NCBI GenBank assembly: GCA_030531495.1
Contig: JAUNNJ010000002.1
Coordinates: 1-64,000 of the forward strand
DNA from: Bacteroidales bacterium
GTDB lineage: Bacteria; Bacteroidota; Bacteroidia; Bacteroidales; Muribaculaceae
Direction: 5' to 3'
Length of the DNA: 64,000 nt
The notes beneath the pieces are model-generated. The model did not search any database, had not been told where the DNA came from, and was given only the letters and a program-made list of their open reading frames with translations. Shown here one piece after another: positions 42,425-53,300 of this stretch (positions within the stretch are counted from its first letter, which is position 1; the number at the start of each line of letters is the position of its first letter). The translations under genes and the position numbers were made by a program.

Positions 42425-43516
42425 ATGACCGAAAACAACAGATACTGTGTGATACTTTGCGGCGGATGTGGAAGCCGCCTCTGGCCTAAGAGCCGCACAC
42501 AAATGCCAAAACAATTTATCGACTTCCTGGGAACAGGTCAATCGCTGCTCCAGCTCACTGTGGCGCGCCTGAAAGGCATTATACCACAAGAAAATATTTT
42601 TATGCTTACTCATGCCGAGTATGCCGAAATCGTGAAGCAACAAGTGCCGGAAATCAGCGAGAGCCAAATATTGCTTGAACCCGCCCGCCGTCGTACAGCT
42701 CCTGGCAATGCGTGGGCAGCCTATCATATCAAGGCCATCAATCCAGATGCGAAAATCATGGTGGCGCCTTGCGACAACATTATTCTCCGTGTGGATGAAT
42801 TCCGACAAAGCGTGGCGAAGGCGTTTGAATTTATCGAGCAGAACGATGACACATTGCTTACTTTCGGTGTAAAGCCCACCCATCCCGAAACTCGCTATGG
42901 CTACATTCAGCAGGGTAAAGAAATAGATGGCGAATTCGCAACAGTGAAGACATTCACCGAGAAGCCCGACCTTGAATTGGCAAAGGTGTTTATCGACAGT
43001 GGCGAATTCTACTGGAATACAGGTATCTTCTTCTGGAGTGCCGACTCCATTATCAAGGCGCTCTATGAGAATGCAGCTGTGGAGGTGTCGCCCAAATTTG
43101 CCGAAGGCGAAGGCATCTACGGCACAGAACGTGAAACTGAGTTTATCAAAGAGATTTATGAGGTGAGTCCGAGCGCATCGATTGATTATGCCGTGCTCGA
43201 CAAAGCCGACAATGTGACCGTGCTCCGTGTGGAAGGTATCGGCTGGACCGACCTTGGTACTTGGGGAGCACTCTATGATGTGAGCCCAAAGACTCGCGAA
43301 GGAAATGTGGTGCAAAGAGCAAAGGCAATGATGGTAAACAGCCGCAACAATGTGGTGTCGGTCAAGAGCGACAAGTTGGTAATTGTTTCGGGCCTCGACG
43401 ACTACATCATCGCCGACAGCGACAACGCCCTACTCATCGTGCCCCGCAGCGAAGAACAGAAAATCCGCAACTACGTGCGCGAAGTAAAAGCCGTCCACGG
43501 CGACAAATACTTGTAG
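42425..43516 (+). CDS. manC: Mannose-1-phosphate guanylyltransferase
   Basis: Nucleotidyltransferase of 363 residues from the ATG at 42425. It makes GDP-mannose from GTP and mannose-1-phosphate for surface glycans. Motifs: CGGCGSRLWPKSRTQMPKQF at the N-terminus, EPARRRTAPGNAWAAYHI, FTEKPD and FYWNTGIFFWSAD, and GWTDLGTWGALYD. The bacterial PMI half is absent, so it is the single-function type. The upstream ATG at 42356 is poorly placed. A hairpin terminator follows. Confidence 0.93.
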   Translation: MTENNRYCVILCGGCGSRLWPKSRTQMPKQFIDFLGTGQSLLQLTVARLKGIIPQENIFMLTHAEYAEIVKQQVPEISESQILLEPARRRTAPGNAWAAYHIKAINPDAKIMVAPCDNIILRVDEFRQSVAKAFEFIEQNDDTLLTFGVKPTHPETRYGYIQQGKEIDGEFATVKTFTEKPDLELAKVFIDSGEFYWNTGIFFWSADSIIKALYENAAVEVSPKFAEGEGIYGTERETEFIKEIYEVSPSASIDYAVLDKADNVTVLRVEGIGWTDLGTWGALYDVSPKTREGNVVQRAKAMMVNSRNNVVSVKSDKLVIVSGLDDYIIADSDNALLIVPRSEEQKIRNYVREVKAVHGDKYL

Positions 43517-43538
43517 GCAACCAAATATCTCTACACAT

Positions 43539-43598
43539 AAATCCACCGACAGGGCAAGCGCACCAAAATCCGCGCCACCCCATCGGTGGATTTTTTAT
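43539..43598 (+). terminator. Terminator of manC
   Basis: AAATCCACCGA pairs with TCGGTGGATTT across a GC-rich loop, then TTTT. Confidence 0.75.
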
Positions 43599-43650
43599 GC
43601 CTATAAGTCAATCTTGTTTACTATTTTGCTTCGGTTGGTTTTGTTGCCTG

Positions 43651-44985
43651 TTAGTCGTCGTTGTCGACGCTGCTTTGATTGATGCGCTTGCCTTGGTTGG
43701 CGGCCTTTTGGTTTTGGCTTTGCTTTTTAGCCGCCTCAGCCCTGTCGCGCTTCTGCTGCTCTTTTAGCTTGCGGAGCTGTTCTTCCTGCTCTTTCTTTTG
43801 CTTTTCGGCCTGTTCGCGTTCTTTTTCTTTGAGTTTTTTAGCTTCTTCGCGCTCTTTGTCCTTCTTTCGGAGCGTTTCTTCACGCTCTTTTTGGTCGCGT
43901 TTAGCCTGCTCGGCGCGCGCTTTTGCTTCTTTTTCTGCTTGCTCCTGGCGGAGTTTTGCTTCTTTTTCTGCTTGCTTTTGAGCCTCTTTTTCTGCTCTTT
44001 CGCGACGCTTCTGCTCTTGCTTCGCAGCTTCTTTTTCCTCTTTTTCTTTGAGTTTTCTCAATTTTTCCTTCTGTTTAGCCAGGCGCTCAGCCTCTTTCTT
44101 TTCTTCTGCCGCACGCTTTTCAGCGAGTTTGCGAGCCTCTTTCTCAGCCTTTTCGCGCTCTTTGCGCAGTTGCTCTTTCTCTTTTTCGGTCAGTTGCTTT
44201 TCCGCTACGGCAGGTTGCTCCTTTTTTGGTTTCGGAGGCACGGTTTCTTGTGTGCGAGGGCGAGAGTGAGCCTTGCTGCCCTTCATCAAGATATCTTTCA
44301 AGCCACAGCCTTTATTGAAACGGCAAAGGTCCACCACATGGTCGATGCCGGCAATGACACCTTTTTCAGAGAATTGCCACAGAATCCATTTTGCACCGCC
44401 GGTGAGGCGAGGCTCCACCTTTGAATAGCGCGCAATGAAAAGAGGGTAGCCCGAAATGCGTCCGCTGAGATATGAGTTGTAGAAGGCGCTGCCGGTGTAA
44501 ATCATCGGGCGGCATCCGTAGTGGCGCTCGAGCATGTCGGCAAACATGAGCACGGAGTCGGCAAGAGCCTGTGGAGTGATGGTGCCACGCACCTCCACAT
44601 CGATAAGCGGAATCAGGTCTTGCTCCTCTTTTTTCACTACCGATGTAAAGTTGCGGAACTGTTTCTCCACCGACACCGTAGGTCGGAAAAAGTGGTATGC
44701 ACCCACATGAATGCCATATTGACGAGCGTTCTCGATGTTGAATTGATAGTGGCGCGAACGGTAGGTGGCGCCTTCGGTGGCTTTTACATATACGAATTTG
44801 ATATTTTTGTCCTGTGCGGTGGCGCTCCAGTCGATGTCCTTCTGGTAGCTCGACACGTCGATGCCGTCGTAAATCAGATTCGCAGCTGAACCGTCGACGG
44901 TGACTTGTGCACGCAAAGAGCCCACTACCATATTGAGCAGCAGTGCTATTAGTGCATATTTCAGTCGACCAGAAGAGAATTTCAT
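43651..44985 (-). CDS. GH25 lysozyme with long KE-rich tail
   Basis: Exported muramidase, 444 residues. After a signal peptide (ending SLRAQ) comes a GH25 domain at about 38-235: YDGIDVSSYQKDIDW (catalytic Asp), VKATEG, GAYHFF, LIDVEVRG (second acid pair) and PMIYTGSAFYNSY. From about 250 to the end the protein is a highly charged KE-rich coiled coil of about 180 residues (EKEAAKQEQKRRERAEKEA), with no domain recognised. The tail may bind or span the wall. A TATCTTTG box lies 26 bases upstream. Confidence 0.88.
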   Translation of the reverse strand: MKFSSGRLKYALIALLLNMVVGSLRAQVTVDGSAANLIYDGIDVSSYQKDIDWSATAQDKNIKFVYVKATEGATYRSRHYQFNIENARQYGIHVGAYHFFRPTVSVEKQFRNFTSVVKKEEQDLIPLIDVEVRGTITPQALADSVLMFADMLERHYGCRPMIYTGSAFYNSYLSGRISGYPLFIARYSKVEPRLTGGAKWILWQFSEKGVIAGIDHVVDLCRFNKGCGLKDILMKGSKAHSRPRTQETVPPKPKKEQPAVAEKQLTEKEKEQLRKEREKAEKEARKLAEKRAAEEKKEAERLAKQKEKLRKLKEKEEKEAAKQEQKRRERAEKEAQKQAEKEAKLRQEQAEKEAKARAEQAKRDQKEREETLRKKDKEREEAKKLKEKEREQAEKQKKEQEEQLRKLKEQQKRDRAEAAKKQSQNQKAANQGKRINQSSVDNDD

Positions 44986-45011
44986 TCGTCTATATTTATA
45001 ATAAGCGTATA

Positions 45012-45019
45012 CAAAGATA
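45012..45019 (-). promoter_or_regulatory. -7 box of GH25 gene
   Basis: Minus-strand TATCTTTG, 26 bases before the start codon. Confidence 0.55.
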
Positions 45020-45090
45020 GGTAAATCCCTTGAATTTGTAGCTTAACAAAAATGTGAAAATGCTAAAAAAACATTATTGCTAACCCTCCA

Positions 45091-46584
45091 TTATCGGAAG
45101 AACCTGCCAATCACAGGTAATTTGGCAAACATTTCGCCCATGTGCTCGCGCTTGAACATTACCACGAAGAACACCATCATGAGCACGCATCGATAGAGCG
45201 TGTCGAGCAGTTCGCTGCCAAATGGATGCCACAGCATGGCAGCAAATAGGGCGCCAGCCAGCACGGTGTAGATGGCAATGTCCTTCATAGGATAGGCGAT
45301 GGGGTAGTATTTCTGTCCCACAAAGTAGCTCAGCACCATGGCGGTGCCGTAGCCTGCGAAACCACCCCACGCACAAGCCATATAGCCATACTTAGGCACC
45401 AGGAAGATGTTGATGGCGAAGAGCACGGCGCATCCCACAAATGAGAATACTGCACCCCAGATGGTCTTGTCGATGAGTTTGTACCAGAACGAAAGGTTGA
45501 AATACACGCCCATCATAATTTCAGCCGCCATCACAATAGGCACCACCTTCAGCCCTTCCCAATAGTCGGGAGCGATGATGCGCTTGAGCACATCGATGCC
45601 CGCAATCACTGCCAAGAATGCAAAGAGGGTGAACATGATGAAGTATTTCATCGCCTTGGCGTAGGTGTCTTTGTTGTCTTTGTCTTTGCTCTTTCCAAAC
45701 ACGAATGGCTCGTAGGCGTAGCGGAACGCTTGGGTGATGAGCGCCATAATCATGGCAATCTTCACAGCCGCGCCATAGATGCCCAACTGCTTTTGCTGGT
45801 CGGCAGCCTCGTAGAGAATGGGGAAGAGAATCTTGTCGGCAGCCTGGTTGAGGATGCCGGCAATACCGAGCACGAGAATTGGCCAACTGTAGCCCAGCAT
45901 TCGCTTGAGTAGGGCGCCGTCGAAGCGCCACTTGATGCAGAACAACTCTTTCCAGAAGAGCAGTGTAATCACACCAGTGGTGGCAAGATTGATGTAGAAC
46001 ACATAGCCCACATCAAGCGTGAAGTTGGCATCATACATTCCGAACAAATTCAATTTCAATGCAGGGAGCACCAGGAAATAGAGTAGGTTGAACAGGATGT
46101 TCATGAATATAAACGCCAACTTGAAGCAAGCGAATTTCACAGGTTTCTTCTTGTAGCGCAGATAGGCAAACGGGATGGCCTGGAATGCGTCGAGTGCCAC
46201 GATAATGGCCATCGACACCACCCACCACCGATGTTCGGCATAGCCAAGCCAAGTGGAAATGGCGGGGAGAAAGCCAACAACAGCAGCCACAAACATCAGC
46301 GCTGTGGCGCCCACAGAGAAGAGAGTGGTGCTGTACACCTTTTCGGCATCTTCCTCCGCCTTGTTGGCGAATCGGAAGAAGGTGGTTTCCATACCATAGG
46401 TGAGGATGACCAACAGCAATGCGGTCCACGCATATAGGTTGGTGATAATGCCATAACCGCCCGAAGCGGCAGAGAGTGTGGCTGTATAGAGCGGAACGAG
46501 CAGATAGTTGAGAAATCGCCCAAAAATGCTGCTCACGCCGTAGATTGCGGTGTCTTTTGCAAGTGATTTTAAATTAGTTGCCAC
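45091..46584 (-). CDS. Polysaccharide flippase (MOP family)
   Basis: Integral membrane protein of 497 residues with about 14 helices. The N-terminus (LAKDTAIYGVSSIFGRFLNYLLVPLYTATLSA) is the signature of the Wzx/MurJ-like polysaccharide exporters of the MOP superfamily. It probably flips lipid-linked sugars across the inner membrane. It follows ruvB by 52 bases, an order often seen in Bacteroidota. The substrate is unknown. Confidence 0.86.
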   Translation of the reverse strand: MATNLKSLAKDTAIYGVSSIFGRFLNYLLVPLYTATLSAASGGYGIITNLYAWTALLLVILTYGMETTFFRFANKAEEDAEKVYSTTLFSVGATALMFVAAVVGFLPAISTWLGYAEHRWWVVSMAIIVALDAFQAIPFAYLRYKKKPVKFACFKLAFIFMNILFNLLYFLVLPALKLNLFGMYDANFTLDVGYVFYINLATTGVITLLFWKELFCIKWRFDGALLKRMLGYSWPILVLGIAGILNQAADKILFPILYEAADQQKQLGIYGAAVKIAMIMALITQAFRYAYEPFVFGKSKDKDNKDTYAKAMKYFIMFTLFAFLAVIAGIDVLKRIIAPDYWEGLKVVPIVMAAEIMMGVYFNLSFWYKLIDKTIWGAVFSFVGCAVLFAINIFLVPKYGYMACAWGGFAGYGTAMVLSYFVGQKYYPIAYPMKDIAIYTVLAGALFAAMLWHPFGSELLDTLYRCVLMMVFFVVMFKREHMGEMFAKLPVIGRFFR

Positions 46585-46636
46585 AATTAACTATGAATTT
46601 AGGTCGGTGTAAAAAATCTAATTATAATTGGCGTCC

Positions 46637-47662
46637 CTAATCAAATAGGGTGCCTTGCTCGGTGAATGGCGTGCGGCCAAGGTGCTTGTAGGCCAGCTCT
46701 GTGACTTCGCGCCCGCGTGGAGTGCGCTTGATAAAGCCTTCCTTGATGAGGTAGGGCTCGTACACTTCCTCCACCGTGCCAGGGTCTTCGCTTAGCGCCG
46801 TAGCGATGGTGTTGATGCCCACAGGTCCGCCCTTAAATTTGTCGATGATGGTGAGCAGAATCTTGTTGTCGATTTCGTCCAAGCCATATTTGTCGATATT
46901 CAATGCCTCAAGGGCATAGCGGGCGATGGCAGTATCGATTTTTCCAGAGCCCTTCACTTGTGCGAAGTCGCGTACGCGGCGCAGGAGCGAATTAGCAATA
47001 CGCGGCGTGCCACGGCTTCGGAGCGAAATCTCCAGTGCAGCCTCATCGGTGATAGGCACCCCAAGCAGGTGGGCCGAGCGCTTTACGATTTGCTCCAGCA
47101 CCTCGTGTCCATAGTATTCCAAATGGCAGTTGATGCCAAAGCGGGCACGCAGAGGCGATGTGAGCAAACCGCTGCGAGTGGTGGCACCGATAAGGGTGAA
47201 TGGAGCGAGGGTGAGTTGCACCGAACGAGCACCCGGACCCTTGTCAATCATGATGTCGATGCGGTAGTCCTCCATTGCCGAATAGAGGTATTCCTCCACC
47301 ACAGGGCTCAGACGGTGAATTTCGTCGATAAAGAGCACGTCGTTCTCCTCAAGAGAGGTGAGCAATCCGGCCAAATCGCCGGGCTTGTCGAGCACAGGGC
47401 CAGAAGTCACCTTGAAGCCCACGCCCAGTTCGTTGGCAATGATATTGCTCAGCGTAGTTTTTCCCAATCCCGGAGGGCCGTGGAACAGTATGTGGTCGAG
47501 CGCCTCGCCGCGCATACGCGCAGCGGCTACAAACACGCGAAGGTTTTCCAGAATCTTGTCTTGCCCCGAAAAGTCTTCGAATCGCATAGGGCGCAGCGCT
47601 TTTTCCATGTCTTGGTCGCTGCGAATGCGCTCACTTCTTATGTCAAAATCTTCTTCCATCAT
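46637..47662 (-). CDS. ruvB: Holliday junction helicase RuvB
   Basis: AAA+ motor that drives branch migration of Holliday junctions with RuvA, 341 residues. Motifs: Walker [10 protein letters not shown], Walker B DEIHR, sensor 1 IGATTR and the winged-helix C-terminus ending [24 protein letters not shown]. Two consecutive ATG codons at the start give near-identical proteins. Confidence 0.97.
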   Translation of the reverse strand: MMEEDFDIRSERIRSDQDMEKALRPMRFEDFSGQDKILENLRVFVAAARMRGEALDHILFHGPPGLGKTTLSNIIANELGVGFKVTSGPVLDKPGDLAGLLTSLEENDVLFIDEIHRLSPVVEEYLYSAMEDYRIDIMIDKGPGARSVQLTLAPFTLIGATTRSGLLTSPLRARFGINCHLEYYGHEVLEQIVKRSAHLLGVPITDEAALEISLRSRGTPRIANSLLRRVRDFAQVKGSGKIDTAIARYALEALNIDKYGLDEIDNKILLTIIDKFKGGPVGINTIATALSEDPGTVEEVYEPYLIKEGFIKRTPRGREVTELAYKHLGRTPFTEQGTLFD

Positions 47663-47828
47663 ATTTAATTAGCAAAATTACTAAAAAATATTCGCCCCAT
47701 CAATCCGATGCCATAATTTTCCATCGCCTTTTCACACTTTTTGAATAATCCCAGATAGTCCATTAAGGGTAAATGGCAATATTTTGTGTCTTTACATAGA
47801 TATGATTTGATGTTCATGTTTAGATCAC

Positions 47829-48180
47829 GAAACAACAAAAACACCCAAAACACCTGAAACACCCTTTTTGAGTTCGCTTTTGGACCAAAAACCGCCACTT
47901 TCTTGGTCCATATCGGAACTTGGAGTACTTTTCCTATTTTAAGTGAAACACTTGAATGGGAGTTAGGGAGTTAAGAAGTTATCGCTCCTTCGGAGCTCGG
48001 GAGTTAAGACGATAGTGAGATGTCAATACGTTCTTGTGGGAGTTAAGGAGTTATCGCTCCTGCGTCGCTCAGAAGTTAAGACGATACCGAGATGCCAATA
48101 TGCCAATACGTAAAAGAACTATGGCGCGAAGATAGGGATATCGCAAGGTGGCGACAATAGTAAAAAGGTGTTTTGTAAAA
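47829..48180. repeat. Family III repeat, copy 2, with insertion
   Basis: The left half (AACACC units, TTCGCTTTTGGACCAAAAACC, TTGGTCCATATCGGAA) and right half (GGCGCGAAGATAGGGATAT, AAAAAGGTGTTTTG) match 35483-35700 but are separated by about 150 inserted bases. Confidence 0.7.
47957..48110. repeat. Two tandem ~75-bp units inside family III copy 2
   Basis: Each unit starts GGGAGTTA, passes TTATCGCTCC and GAAGTTAAGACGATA (or GGGAGTTAAGACGATA) and ends GCCAATACG or GTCAATACG. Similarity between units is about 80%. Confidence 0.6.
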
Positions 48181-48544
48181 AAGTCAACAGGTCTACGGGT
48201 CAGCAAGTCAATGAGTGATGGGGCAAGGGATACCGATTACACCCGATTTAACCCCATTAACACCGAATATAGTTGGGGCATATCCGACCCTCTCCGAGGT
48301 TCATACTTGAGTGGGGGCGCTGTGGCTCCAAGCTACGCGCACTCTCGTTCGCTTGCATGGAGTTAACCACAATCTGTCGTCGCTGGCGAGTTTTGGGTTT
48401 GACAAATTTTGATGCGGCTGCCCTCGTCTATGGCTAAGAGGGACGGTTCTTTTTAGCCATTTTTTTGAGGATTTTTGTTGGGGTGTAAAATGCAGATTTA
48501 CAATGGTGTGTGTGGTTTTTTTAGTAAAAAAGAACCGTCCCTTT

Positions 48545-48584
48545 TTACTAAAAATGGCGGGTGCCTTGGGGGACATCCGCCATT
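48545..48584 (-). terminator. Terminator of amidase gene
   Basis: AATGGCGG pairs with CCGCCATT, with TTTTT on the minus strand after the arm. It lies 24 bases from the amidase stop. Confidence 0.75.
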
Positions 48585-48607
48585 GTGTGGGGTATGATGT
48601 TTGGTGA

Positions 48608-49795
48608 TTATTTCAGATGGAGCTTGGGGAGAGTGTAGGTGGTTTGGTCGGCCTTCACTTCCACTTCTTCGGTCATTTCTTCGTAGCCGTAGGCTTTGTA
48701 GCGAAGGGTGTATTTGCCGGGTTTGAGGTCGAAGAATGCGAACACGCCGTTCCACTCATAGTCGGTGCGATATGCCTTTATGTTCACACCGCGAGAGTCG
48801 TAGAGGTATACCATTGCCATGTTGATAGGCTTCCATTGGTCGTCGCTACCTTCGCGGTAGGTGTAGCGTGGGTGATCCATCTTTTCGGTAGCCGATTTCA
48901 CTGCGCCAGCAAGGTAACCCACCTTTTCACGCTTACCGCCGAAGTAGGCACGGATGCCGCGGTAGTAGCGTATGCCTTCGAGACGGCAGTAGTCGGGGTT
49001 GAGGAGGCGTTGGCGCTCAGGGTCGTAGGTGTGGAACGAGCCTTCAACGAGGAAGCCAGGTGCGCGGAATTTGAGCACTGCATAATAGCCGTTCACGCCG
49101 ATGCGATTGGGTGTGCCTGGAGGAGTGCCGCCCATCCAGCTGATGTCGCCCACCACTGCAGGCTTGTCGGCTGCGTAGTGACTCCACACAGAGAGCGGGT
49201 TATCGAACACGTATGGCCACATCACGCGAGCCATAGAGTCGCTGTTTTCGAAATATGGTTTGCCAGTTTCGCCACGGTGGAGCATCACGAGGTAGTTGAC
49301 GGTGCTGCCATTCTTGTGGGCGTTGCTATGCATAGAGAGGAAATAGTCGGGTTTGATAGAGTCGACTTGGCAAGCGATGCGTTCCAGGCCCACGATTTGT
49401 TGTTGTCCGGTGCCATCGTCGGTGGTTTCCACTTGGTTGAAGCGCTTGTCCACTTTGTGTTCGGAAGGGATGGCGTGGCTCTCTTGGTTTTCGTTGAGTA
49501 TGCCATCTTCCATTTGTGATTGGGTCACGTAGCCCGAGCGTGTGCGGCTCATAATCACGTTGGCACCATCTTTTTTGAGGTGGCGTGCTGCTTCGAGCGC
49601 TTTCCAGAGGTTTGAACGAGTTTCATAGAAACTGAGCGTGTCCATATACTCGTGATTGATGGTGGCTGTAGGGCGGTCGCCAGTAGTGTAGCCGCCATGA
49701 CCAGGGTTGAGATAGATGGTTTTGCCCTTCAGGCCTTTAGCTTGCATAGCAAAGACACAGATAAGTGCGACAAGAATAATCGAAAATTTGTTCAT
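48608..49795 (-). CDS. N-acetylmuramoyl-L-alanine amidase
   Basis: Exported zinc amidase of the Amidase_3 family, 395 residues, cutting the bond between MurNAc and L-alanine in peptidoglycan. A signal peptide (ALICVFAMQAKG) is followed by zinc ligands in LNPGHGGY, SMHSNAHKN and LVEGSFHT. The family glutamate is less certain. The C-terminal 90 residues (AMVYLYDSRGVNIKAYRTDY, FFDLKPGKYTLRYKAYGY) form a carboxypeptidase-regulatory-like beta domain. A TATCTTTG box lies 35 bases upstream. Confidence 0.85.
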   Translation of the reverse strand: MNKFSIILVALICVFAMQAKGLKGKTIYLNPGHGGYTTGDRPTATINHEYMDTLSFYETRSNLWKALEAARHLKKDGANVIMSRTRSGYVTQSQMEDGILNENQESHAIPSEHKVDKRFNQVETTDDGTGQQQIVGLERIACQVDSIKPDYFLSMHSNAHKNGSTVNYLVMLHRGETGKPYFENSDSMARVMWPYVFDNPLSVWSHYAADKPAVVGDISWMGGTPPGTPNRIGVNGYYAVLKFRAPGFLVEGSFHTYDPERQRLLNPDYCRLEGIRYYRGIRAYFGGKREKVGYLAGAVKSATEKMDHPRYTYREGSDDQWKPINMAMVYLYDSRGVNIKAYRTDYEWNGVFAFFDLKPGKYTLRYKAYGYEEMTEEVEVKADQTTYTLPKLHLK

Positions 49796-50351
49796 ATTAT
49801 TATATTAATGTATTTAGTTGCAATCGATACAAAGATAGTAATAATTATAATGTAAAGCAACCCAGTATTCTTCACTTTTAGTTGTTTTTTTGTTTGATGT
49901 ATAATCGTTTGAATAACAAGTGTTAAGAATATTTTGCGTTTTTTTTGTGGAACAATTACTTTTTTTGTTTATCTTTGTCAGTTGAAATGCAGATAGATGC
50001 TTGTCATCGATTGTAATTCCGAACATAATAATTAGCGTTTCGCTTTTTTACCTTTTAAGAAAATCGCCAAATTTCTCTATGTACGAAGGACAAAAAAGCA
50101 GCAAGAAATGCTCACGCATGTATATGCTCCTTTCACATGAGAGATGGGGCAAATTTATATTGAGCGCGAGGGTGGGCTGTTTGTACTCTACAAGGCTTTT
50201 GACGATGCCTCTTTTAAGAAGAACAGTGACATTTCCTCATGCTTTTTTTATGTCCGATAATTAAGGAATTTAGTAAGAATTTTGGGTTTTGGTGGAGGAA
50301 CAAGAAACCTGCTTATTGATGGGGAGAATCCCTTGTTGAAACCAAAACCAA
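49796..50351. other. Intergenic region, possible short ORF
   Basis: AT-rich leader region between divergent amidase and LRR genes. A 38-codon frame at 50144-50260 (MGQIYIEREGGLFVLYKAFD) reads protein-like but has no clear start context, so it may be a gene fragment. Other open frames look random. Confidence 0.35.
49830..49837 (-). promoter_or_regulatory. -7 box of amidase gene
   Basis: Minus-strand TATCTTTG, 35 bases before the start codon. Confidence 0.55.
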
Positions 50352-53300
50352 ATGAAAAAATTATTTACCTTATTTGTGTTTGTTGCTATGTGCTTCATCT
50401 CCTGGGCGGAAAATGAAGTCTATATCAATAGCACTAACTTTCCCGATGAAAATTTCCGAAAGTACGTTACCGACAATTTAACGCATGAAAATTCTGAATT
50501 CTTCACAGAAGCAGAAGCCAACGCTGTGAAGAAAATTGTATGCTCAAAGATGGAGATTGCCGATATAAAAGGCGTGGAATTATTCCGGAAATTGGAAACC
50601 CTTAACTGTGACACCAACCAAATAGCATCGGTCGACCTGACCGGTAATACGGCATTGGTGGAATTCCGTTGTCGTTCAAATGGTCTCTCTCAATTTGTAA
50701 TCAATGATGGTAACACTAAATTGAAGCGTATATTTCTTGATTACAACAACCTTGAAGGCTATATTGATTTGCCTACCACTAAATTCACATATTTGAGCTT
50801 GGGTTTCAATAAAGGTCTTAGAGGCGTGAAATATGGGGGCAACAGAATGAAACCAGAAAATTTTCCGGATCTTGTGGGTTTCTATGTGCAGCACGATTCT
50901 TTGTGGGTGGAAGAAGATAACTATGAACTTGATTTTACACATAACAAGCAACTCAAGTATTTATATGCCTTCAACACCAACTTGAATAGCATAAATGTGG
51001 ATGGCTGCGACTCGTTGCTGATGCTACAAGTGCAAGTTAACAATCTGAACAGCGTTCGTGTTAATGGATTTGAGAAATTGCATTATCTGAATGTGGCAAA
51101 CAATCATCTCAAGCAATTTGAAGTGAATAACAATCCAAAACTTCGCCAACTTTTTTGTCAGTACAATGAAATCAAGTCGATGGACCTTTCCCACAACACC
51201 ATTCTGGAGAAAGCTTATTTCTATAACAACCAGATTGAAGGTGGAGTGGTGTTTAATTCTCCTAATCTCCAAGATGTCAGATTGCAGGGCAATAAGCGTT
51301 TGGATTCTCTTTCTGGTTTGAGTGGTCGAAAAATTCACACTTTCTATGGCGACAGTTGCAGTTACCCTGTGCTTGATCTTTCCAATAACCCCGGTTTGAC
51401 ACGTGTGTATGTGCGAAGTGCTGGTATCCATACTCTCAACCTTGATGGTTCTGAAGCAGAAATGCTGTATTTGAGTTATGGCAGTAACCATCTTACAGCG
51501 CCTGTGGATGTGACTAAAATGACCAAGTTGATTCATCTTTCGTGTGGTAAGAATGCATTTGAACCCAATGCCGATGGTACACTTTCAATCGACATTTCAA
51601 AAAACAAAGCACTTCAAATTTTGTCATCTCAGGAAAACGGGCTGACACATCTGGACGTTACCAACAATCCTGAACTTGTGCAAATCTCTGTGGCTAAAAA
51701 TAAAATCCAAGAGATAGACCTCTCTAAAAACACAAAGCTTCGCACTTTGTCGATGGGTGAAAACCTCTTGACTTCGATTAGTCTCTCGAGTTGTAAGGAT
51801 TTGCGCACTTGCTATCTTCAGATGAATAATCTTTCAACGCTTGATTTATCGCCATGTGATTCTCTTGCCACAGCATTGGCTTACCAAAACCATCTGGAGT
51901 CGGTGAATGTGAGTGGAAACAAGGTAATGAACCACCTCAATGTGGGTGTCAATAATCTCACTTCAATTGATGTGGCTAATTGCGACTCACTTAAATCACT
52001 GTATTTGTACAACAATCAACTCACATCGATTGATTTGAGCAATAACAAGATGCTTAAAAATGTTAGCGTTCATCGTAACCAAATTCCGGCACTCACATTG
52101 GCTGGACTCGACAGTGTGAAGACAGCATCCCTTGTCAATCAACAACTCTATGCAAAGGCATATCCTGTGACCGATGCAACTGGTGCTGAAATATGGGCTG
52201 TGGATATGGGCGGTTTCTTCGAAAACAATGCGGATTTCGACAAATTCATTGTTGAAGCAGCATCTCTCGCACATTCATATAACTATGATGACGCAGTAGG
52301 ACATGAAGGCAAATATCTGGTATTCCCACGTGCGAAAAATTACAAGACCGTCAAGTTTAGTTCTGCAGTTGAGAATGGCAACTTCTTGCTGAAGGGCTAC
52401 CTCAGCATCATTCCTGCCAACTCCGATTTCAATATCTCTGTCGATGCAAAATCGAGAGTGGATATCAGCCGAGAATACATGCCACAGTGGCCTGCCAACT
52501 CTTACAAGAATACTGTTACCCTCACTTTGAACGGTGCAACTCCTGCGTCACTTGCAGGCACCACACGCACACTTACTTGGTCGCTTGCTGATGGATTGGA
52601 TGCCATTGAATTCCGCAAATCTTTGGATATTTGCAAGATAGAATTCGTGGACGATGAAGGTAATTATGTGCTGAGAGAATTAGAAGGTTCGAATGCAAAT
52701 AATTATCGCTACGACAATGTGCCATATCCCACAACAGGCAATGTGGCCGACGGTATTGTGATTCCACACTATTTCTATCAGGTTCCAGAGAAGGTTGGTT
52801 ACTACAATGGTGAGTTGAAGGACTTGCAAAACATGACATTCAACTACACCATTAAAGAAGGCTTCGAGCCAGAAGCTCAAGTGAACACTTACTGCACAAC
52901 TCTTACCGATGCCAATACTCATGTGCTCTCTGTCAATGATCCTGATGAATTGATGGATGTCGACTGCGACCGCAGTGCTCCCACATTTGAACATTGCATC
53001 ACATTGACTCCTGTAAGCGAATTTGCCATTGATGGCGCATCATTGATTCGCCAGAAAGAATCGGGCGATTATCCACGAGGTGGCGAATTGACATTTGTTG
53101 AGCCAGAAGATGAAGCCACATCGGTGTTCCCATATATGGAACAAGACGACGAATTCGATGGATGGTACTTTGGTGTGATTTCTGTAAATGGAAACACCTA
53201 CCTCACACACGAGTATTCGTCGCTTCGTCGACCTACTGTCACACTCACCGTGCAAGATTATGGTATCACAGAAAAGTCGTGGTTTGATGCTGACCGTGTC

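Larger units (their letters stand above)
47663..48607. other. Long intergenic region with family III repeat
   Basis: 945 bases without a credible gene. Contents: family III copy 2 with an insertion (47829-48180), a tandem repeat of about 75 bp inside it, an inverted pair AGGGACGGTTCTTTTT at 48439-48454 and 48526-48542, and the amidase terminator at 48545-48584. Confidence 0.55.

Noticed and set aside
48148..48366. 72-codon plus-strand frame in the ruvB/amidase spacer
   Set aside because: It begins inside a family III repeat and has no recognisable protein features.
50001..50264. 87-codon plus-strand frame before the LRR gene
   Set aside because: Composition is random, and a different frame within the same stretch reads more protein-like; neither has a clear start.
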